Of a DNA stretch of 16,595 nt, positions 14,170-16,595 are shown piece after piece; positions within the stretch are counted from its first letter, which is position 1; each line of letters begins with the position of its first letter. The DNA comes from an uncultured Eubacteriales bacterium (GTDB lineage: Bacteria; Bacillota; Clostridia; Christensenellales; CAG-138): NCBI GenBank assembly GCA_900543475.1, contig UQRU01000043.1, positions 1 through 16,595 of the forward strand, given 5' to 3'. The translations under genes and the position numbers were made by a program. A model generated the notes under the pieces. The model saw only the letters and a list, made by a program, of their open reading frames with translations. It searched no databases and was not told where the DNA came from.

Positions 14170-14871
14170 ATGCTGTATGACGAAGCACGGATGGCGCTGA
14201 CCAAAGAGCGGCTGGAAGATCTGCGCAAAGAAAAAAAGATGTCCTTTGAACAGCTTTCCAAGCAACTTGCAGAGCGTGGCGTCAACATCAGCCATACGAA
14301 TCTCAAAAATTATGAAATTAACGATCCAGTCCATTCTTTGTATGGCCGTACCCGCAGCATGAGCATCGAGTATCTGGTCGCTTTTGCGGATTTTTATGAT
14401 GTGTCGGTGGAGTATCTGCTGGGACTCTCTAATTCTCGCAAACGGGAATATCATGATATTTCCGAACAGCTGGGTCTGTGCGATGGGGCAATCACAGAAT
14501 TGGTTCAATGCAAAGAAAATTCCATGAATGAAGAAGAACCCCAGATGTATTTTACAAAAGATACATTGGTATTGGACAATTTTCTCGCCAGCACGGAGTT
14601 CGAAATTGTAATGGAAAAAATCAAACAAAGCCTGTTTGCCTATTATATGTACCAGGTCACCCATGACAGTATTTCGGCACAAATACGCGAGGAAAAATTC
14701 GAGCAGATGGAAGAAGCCCAACGAGTGTTGGATGCGTGCGGATATTGCTCTGTGGAGTATGATTTGATTTCCCAAGTTCACATGGAAAACGCGATTGGTA
14801 CATTAAATACTTATCTGCGCAAGCTGCCGGAACGGCTTTATGAAGCAAACAAAGAACGTCTCGCTTGGTAA
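14170..14871 (+). CDS. XRE family transcriptional regulator
   Basis: A 233-residue protein with an N-terminal Cro/C1-type helix-turn-helix (about 10-90): RLEDLRKEKKMSFEQLSKQL (16-35), recognition helix region ISHTNLKNYE, and the typical ending SIEYLVAFADFYDVSVEYLLG. The C-terminal 140 residues are mostly helical and charged, with no recognisable peptidase or enzyme motif. They are probably for dimerisation or ligand sensing. ATG 14170 follows GGGAGGA. It is divergent from the VLP and repA genes and likely represses element functions through the inverted repeats upstream. A good plus-strand terminator is not evident after it, although hairpins begin at 14926. Confidence 0.85.
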   Translation: MLYDEARMALTKERLEDLRKEKKMSFEQLSKQLAERGVNISHTNLKNYEINDPVHSLYGRTRSMSIEYLVAFADFYDVSVEYLLGLSNSRKREYHDISEQLGLCDGAITELVQCKENSMNEEEPQMYFTKDTLVLDNFLASTEFEIVMEKIKQSLFAYYMYQVTHDSISAQIREEKFEQMEEAQRVLDACGYCSVEYDLISQVHMENAIGTLNTYLRKLPERLYEANKERLAW

Positions 14872-15177
14872 CAGGCGATGTTTCAATATTTATAGGCACT
14901 CAATGCGAGGGGACATAGATAGAAAGCGTTCGCAGAACGCGCAGCCGCAGAATGAAATTCTGCGTTTAAAGGGGGGCTTGGGGGCGCTGCCCTCAACAAG
15001 CAAGTTTGTGGCTGTGGATAGCCACAAGCATTGCTTGCTACAATTTGCTCTCCTTAAAAACGTGGCACTTGAAAACTATGCGCTAACAGCAGTTTATCGT
15101 TGCAATTATGTTGATAAAGGGTTTAGGTTTATTCTTATATATGATAAAATGATATTGACAAATGGGGGGTGTATCTC
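14872..15177 (+). other. Noncoding hairpin-rich stretch
   Basis: No supported gene. Successive hairpins lie close together: GCGTTC-GCA-GAACGC (14926-14940), CGCAGAAT-GAA-ATTCTGCG (14946-14964), an imperfect GGGGGC-GCT-GCCCTC stem within about 14977-15000, and TTGTGGCT-GTGGAT-AGCCACAA (15006-15027) enclosed by CAAGCA/TGCTTG (14997-15002, 15032-15037). The first three have three-base loops. Such structured DNA in a mobile element could be a transfer origin, a replication origin or a regulatory RNA. A promoter for the next gene follows: TTTAGG (15122-15127), 17 bp, then TGA-TAAAAT (15142-15150). Confidence 0.55.
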
Positions 15178-15534
15178 TTGAAAGAAGTGGCAGAAAGATT
15201 GCGGTTTCTGCGGGAAAGTGTTAGGCTGTCCCAGGTTAAAATGGCCGAGATCGTCGGTGTCAAGCAATCCAGCCTGAACCGCTATGAGCTGAATCAGGCT
15301 TCGCCGACATTTGAAACACTTACCCGATATGCGGATTACTTCGATGTATCTATGGACTATATCTTCGGACGAACGGACAATCCTCAAGGCAAGCTGTATG
15401 AGTACAAGCCAAAAATCCAGCAGAGTGATCCCCAGATGCAGAAGTTTGTGGAGATGTGTTTTGACCCCACATCCCCTATGAATGCACGGCTCAAAGAAAC
15501 GCTGCTGCAAATGCTTGGGGAGGCGAAACAATGA
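15178..15534 (+). CDS. XRE family regulator coupled to the recombinase
   Basis: About 118 residues, with a Cro/C1-type helix-turn-helix (about 5-65): LRESVRLSQVKMAEIVGVKQ then SSLNRYELNQASPTFETLTR and YFDVSMDYIFGRTD. A short helical tail ends LLQMLGEAKQ. TTG 15178 is the preferred start because GGGGGGTG (15164-15171) is well spaced; the frame also permits GTG 15169, which lies inside that ribosome binding site. Its stop overlaps the recombinase start as ATGA, so both are translated from one message. It probably controls or modulates recombinase expression. An extended -10 promoter lies at 15122-15150. Confidence 0.85.
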   Translation: MKEVAERLRFLRESVRLSQVKMAEIVGVKQSSLNRYELNQASPTFETLTRYADYFDVSMDYIFGRTDNPQGKLYEYKPKIQQSDPQMQKFVEMCFDPTSPMNARLKETLLQMLGEAKQ

Positions 15535-16595
15535 ATGTTGTTATCTACGCCCGCTACTCCAGCCATAGCCAGACTGAGCAATCCATTGAAGGACAGCTCC
15601 ATACCTGTTATGAGTATGCTAAAAACAATAGCTATCTCGTTGTCGGAGAGTATATCGACCGTGCCCAGAGCGGAACCACCGACAGCCGCGCCGAATTCCA
15701 ACGGATGATTGCCGACAGCGACAAGCATACCTTTGAGGGCGTTCTGGTGTATCAGCTTGACCGCTTTGCCCGCAACCGCTATGACAGCGCCATCAACAAG
15801 GCAAAGCTGAAAAAGAACGGTGTCCGGGTCATCTCCGCTCGGGAAAATATCAGCGATGACGCCAGCGGCATTCTGGTGGAAGGCGTTTTGGAAAGTATGG
15901 CTGAATACTACTCAGCGGAGCTTTCCCAAAAGATTCGCCGGGGCATGGACATCAATGCTGAGAAATGCCTGAGCAACGGCAGCAATCCGGGACTTGGCTA
16001 CCGTGTGGATGAAGAACGACGGTTTCACATTGATCCGGAGGGTGCTGCGGTCGTCCGGGAGATTTTTGAACAGTATGCCAGCGGAAAGACCGTGACGGAG
16101 ATTATCCAGTCCCTCAACGCCAGACAAATCAAAACCTCCAAGGGAAAAGCGTTCAACAAGAATAGTCTGCACCGTCTGCTGCGCAACAGGCGCTACATCG
16201 GCTACTACATCTACAAAGGGGTAGAAACTCCCGACGGGATGCCACGGATTTTGGAGGATGAGCTTTTTGAACGGGTGCAGCATATCCTGGACCGCAACAA
16301 AAAAGCTCCGGCCCGTGCAAGAGGTCGGGAGGAATATCTGCTTACTACCAAGCTGTTTTGTGGCTATTGCCGTGAGATGATGACCGGCTATGGCGGTACA
16401 GGCAAATCCGGAAAGGCGTATCACTACTACGCCTGCAATAATTTCAAACGGCGCAAATGCAAAAAGAAGGTTATCAGCAAAGAAAAGATAGAAAACCGCG
16501 TGGTGCTGGAATGCCGCAAGCTGCTGACGGACAGCAATATTGAGCATATCGCGGCCTCGGTAGCCGCAGTTTGTGAGTCCGACCGGGATACAGAT
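15531..16595 (+). CDS. Large serine recombinase (partial, runs off window)
   Basis: Site-specific recombinase that would excise and integrate the element. 355 codons are present and the 3' end is outside the window. The N-terminal resolvase domain (about 1-145) has catalytic Ser10 in YARYSS, GEYIDRAQSGTTDSRAEFQR and the arginine motif YQLDRFARNRYD, all intact. The recombinase DNA-binding domain follows (about 150-250: NPGLGYRV, HIDPEGAAVVREIFEQYASG, LLRNRRYIGYY). Then comes a zinc ribbon (about 275-310) with LFCGYC and later cysteines in YACNNFKRRKC. It starts at ATG 15531, overlapping the XRE stop by 4 bp. Enzymes of this type (TnpX/TndX-like) mobilise clostridial elements and do not need a tyrosine-integrase partner. 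Confidence 0.92.
   Translation, partial: MNVVIYARYSSHSQTEQSIEGQLHTCYEYAKNNSYLVVGEYIDRAQSGTTDSRAEFQRMIADSDKHTFEGVLVYQLDRFARNRYDSAINKAKLKKNGVRVISARENISDDASGILVEGVLESMAEYYSAELSQKIRRGMDINAEKCLSNGSNPGLGYRVDEERRFHIDPEGAAVVREIFEQYASGKTVTEIIQSLNARQIKTSKGKAFNKNSLHRLLRNRRYIGYYIYKGVETPDGMPRILEDELFERVQHILDRNKKAPARARGREEYLLTTKLFCGYCREMMTGYGGTGKSGKAYHYYACNNFKRRKCKKKVISKEKIENRVVLECRKLLTDSNIEHIAASVAAVCESDRDTD

Noticed and set aside
15155..15160. TTGACA as a -35 box upstream of the second XRE gene
   Set aside because: No -10 lies at the right distance; the hexamer would place the start inside the gene. The TTTAGG-17-TAAAAT pair upstream fits better.
14840..15181. A 113-codon plus-strand frame between the XRE genes
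   Set aside because: It overlaps the end of one XRE gene, runs through the hairpin array, has no ribosome binding site and reads like noncoding sequence.
15912..16547. A 211-codon minus-strand frame at the right end
   Set aside because: Antisense shadow of the serine recombinase, which has intact catalytic and zinc-binding motifs.

Overview
The window looks like a contig from a fairly GC-rich Gram-positive anaerobe of the Clostridia, probably Oscillospirales-like. The basis is the gene order pgk-tpiA-gpmI followed by secG-rnr-smpB-ssrA, strong GGAGG ribosome binding sites, an SF0329-family protein and a tmRNA tag resembling the Bacillus/Clostridia type. The species cannot be named from the sequence.

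Layout. (1) 1-1040: an SF0329-family gene (273-845) lies between two blocks of pure G and C homopolymers (78-154 and 870-973) that look more like assembly artefact than biology. A long hairpin terminator follows at 989-1038. (2) 1056-1841, minus strand: a secreted lipoprotein. (3) 1905-5560: a glycolytic operon, pgk-tpiA-gpmI, with a clear extended -10 promoter. The usual companions gap and eno are not in the window. (4) 5607-9182: secG, rnr (RNase R), smpB and ssrA (tmRNA). These cover protein export, RNA quality control and trans-translation; RNase R and SmpB-tmRNA act together on stalled ribosomes.

(5) 9183-16595: an AT-richer accessory region that begins directly at the 3' end of ssrA, a classic integration site. 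Its first part is a minus-strand three-gene operon. A winged-helix regulator (GTG start) is followed by a 608-residue protein combining a PD-(D/E)xK-like N-terminus with an N6-adenine methyltransferase, then by a specificity subunit with two target-recognition halves. The layout and sizes match the BcgI-type (type IIB) restriction-modification systems. The operon has a perfect-consensus promoter (TTGACA-16-TATAAT) decorated with three copies of the palindrome TATAA-N4-TTATA, which I propose is the operator of the winged-helix protein.

(6) 12499-16595: mobile-element backbone. It holds a 57-codon minus-strand ORF, a RepA_N-type replication initiator that is short for its family, a Cys-rich VLP protein, a divergent XRE regulator, a hairpin-rich noncoding stretch, a second XRE regulator, and a large serine recombinase that overlaps that regulator by 4 bp and runs off the right edge. 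The right end of the element is outside the window, so its boundaries and attachment sites cannot be set.
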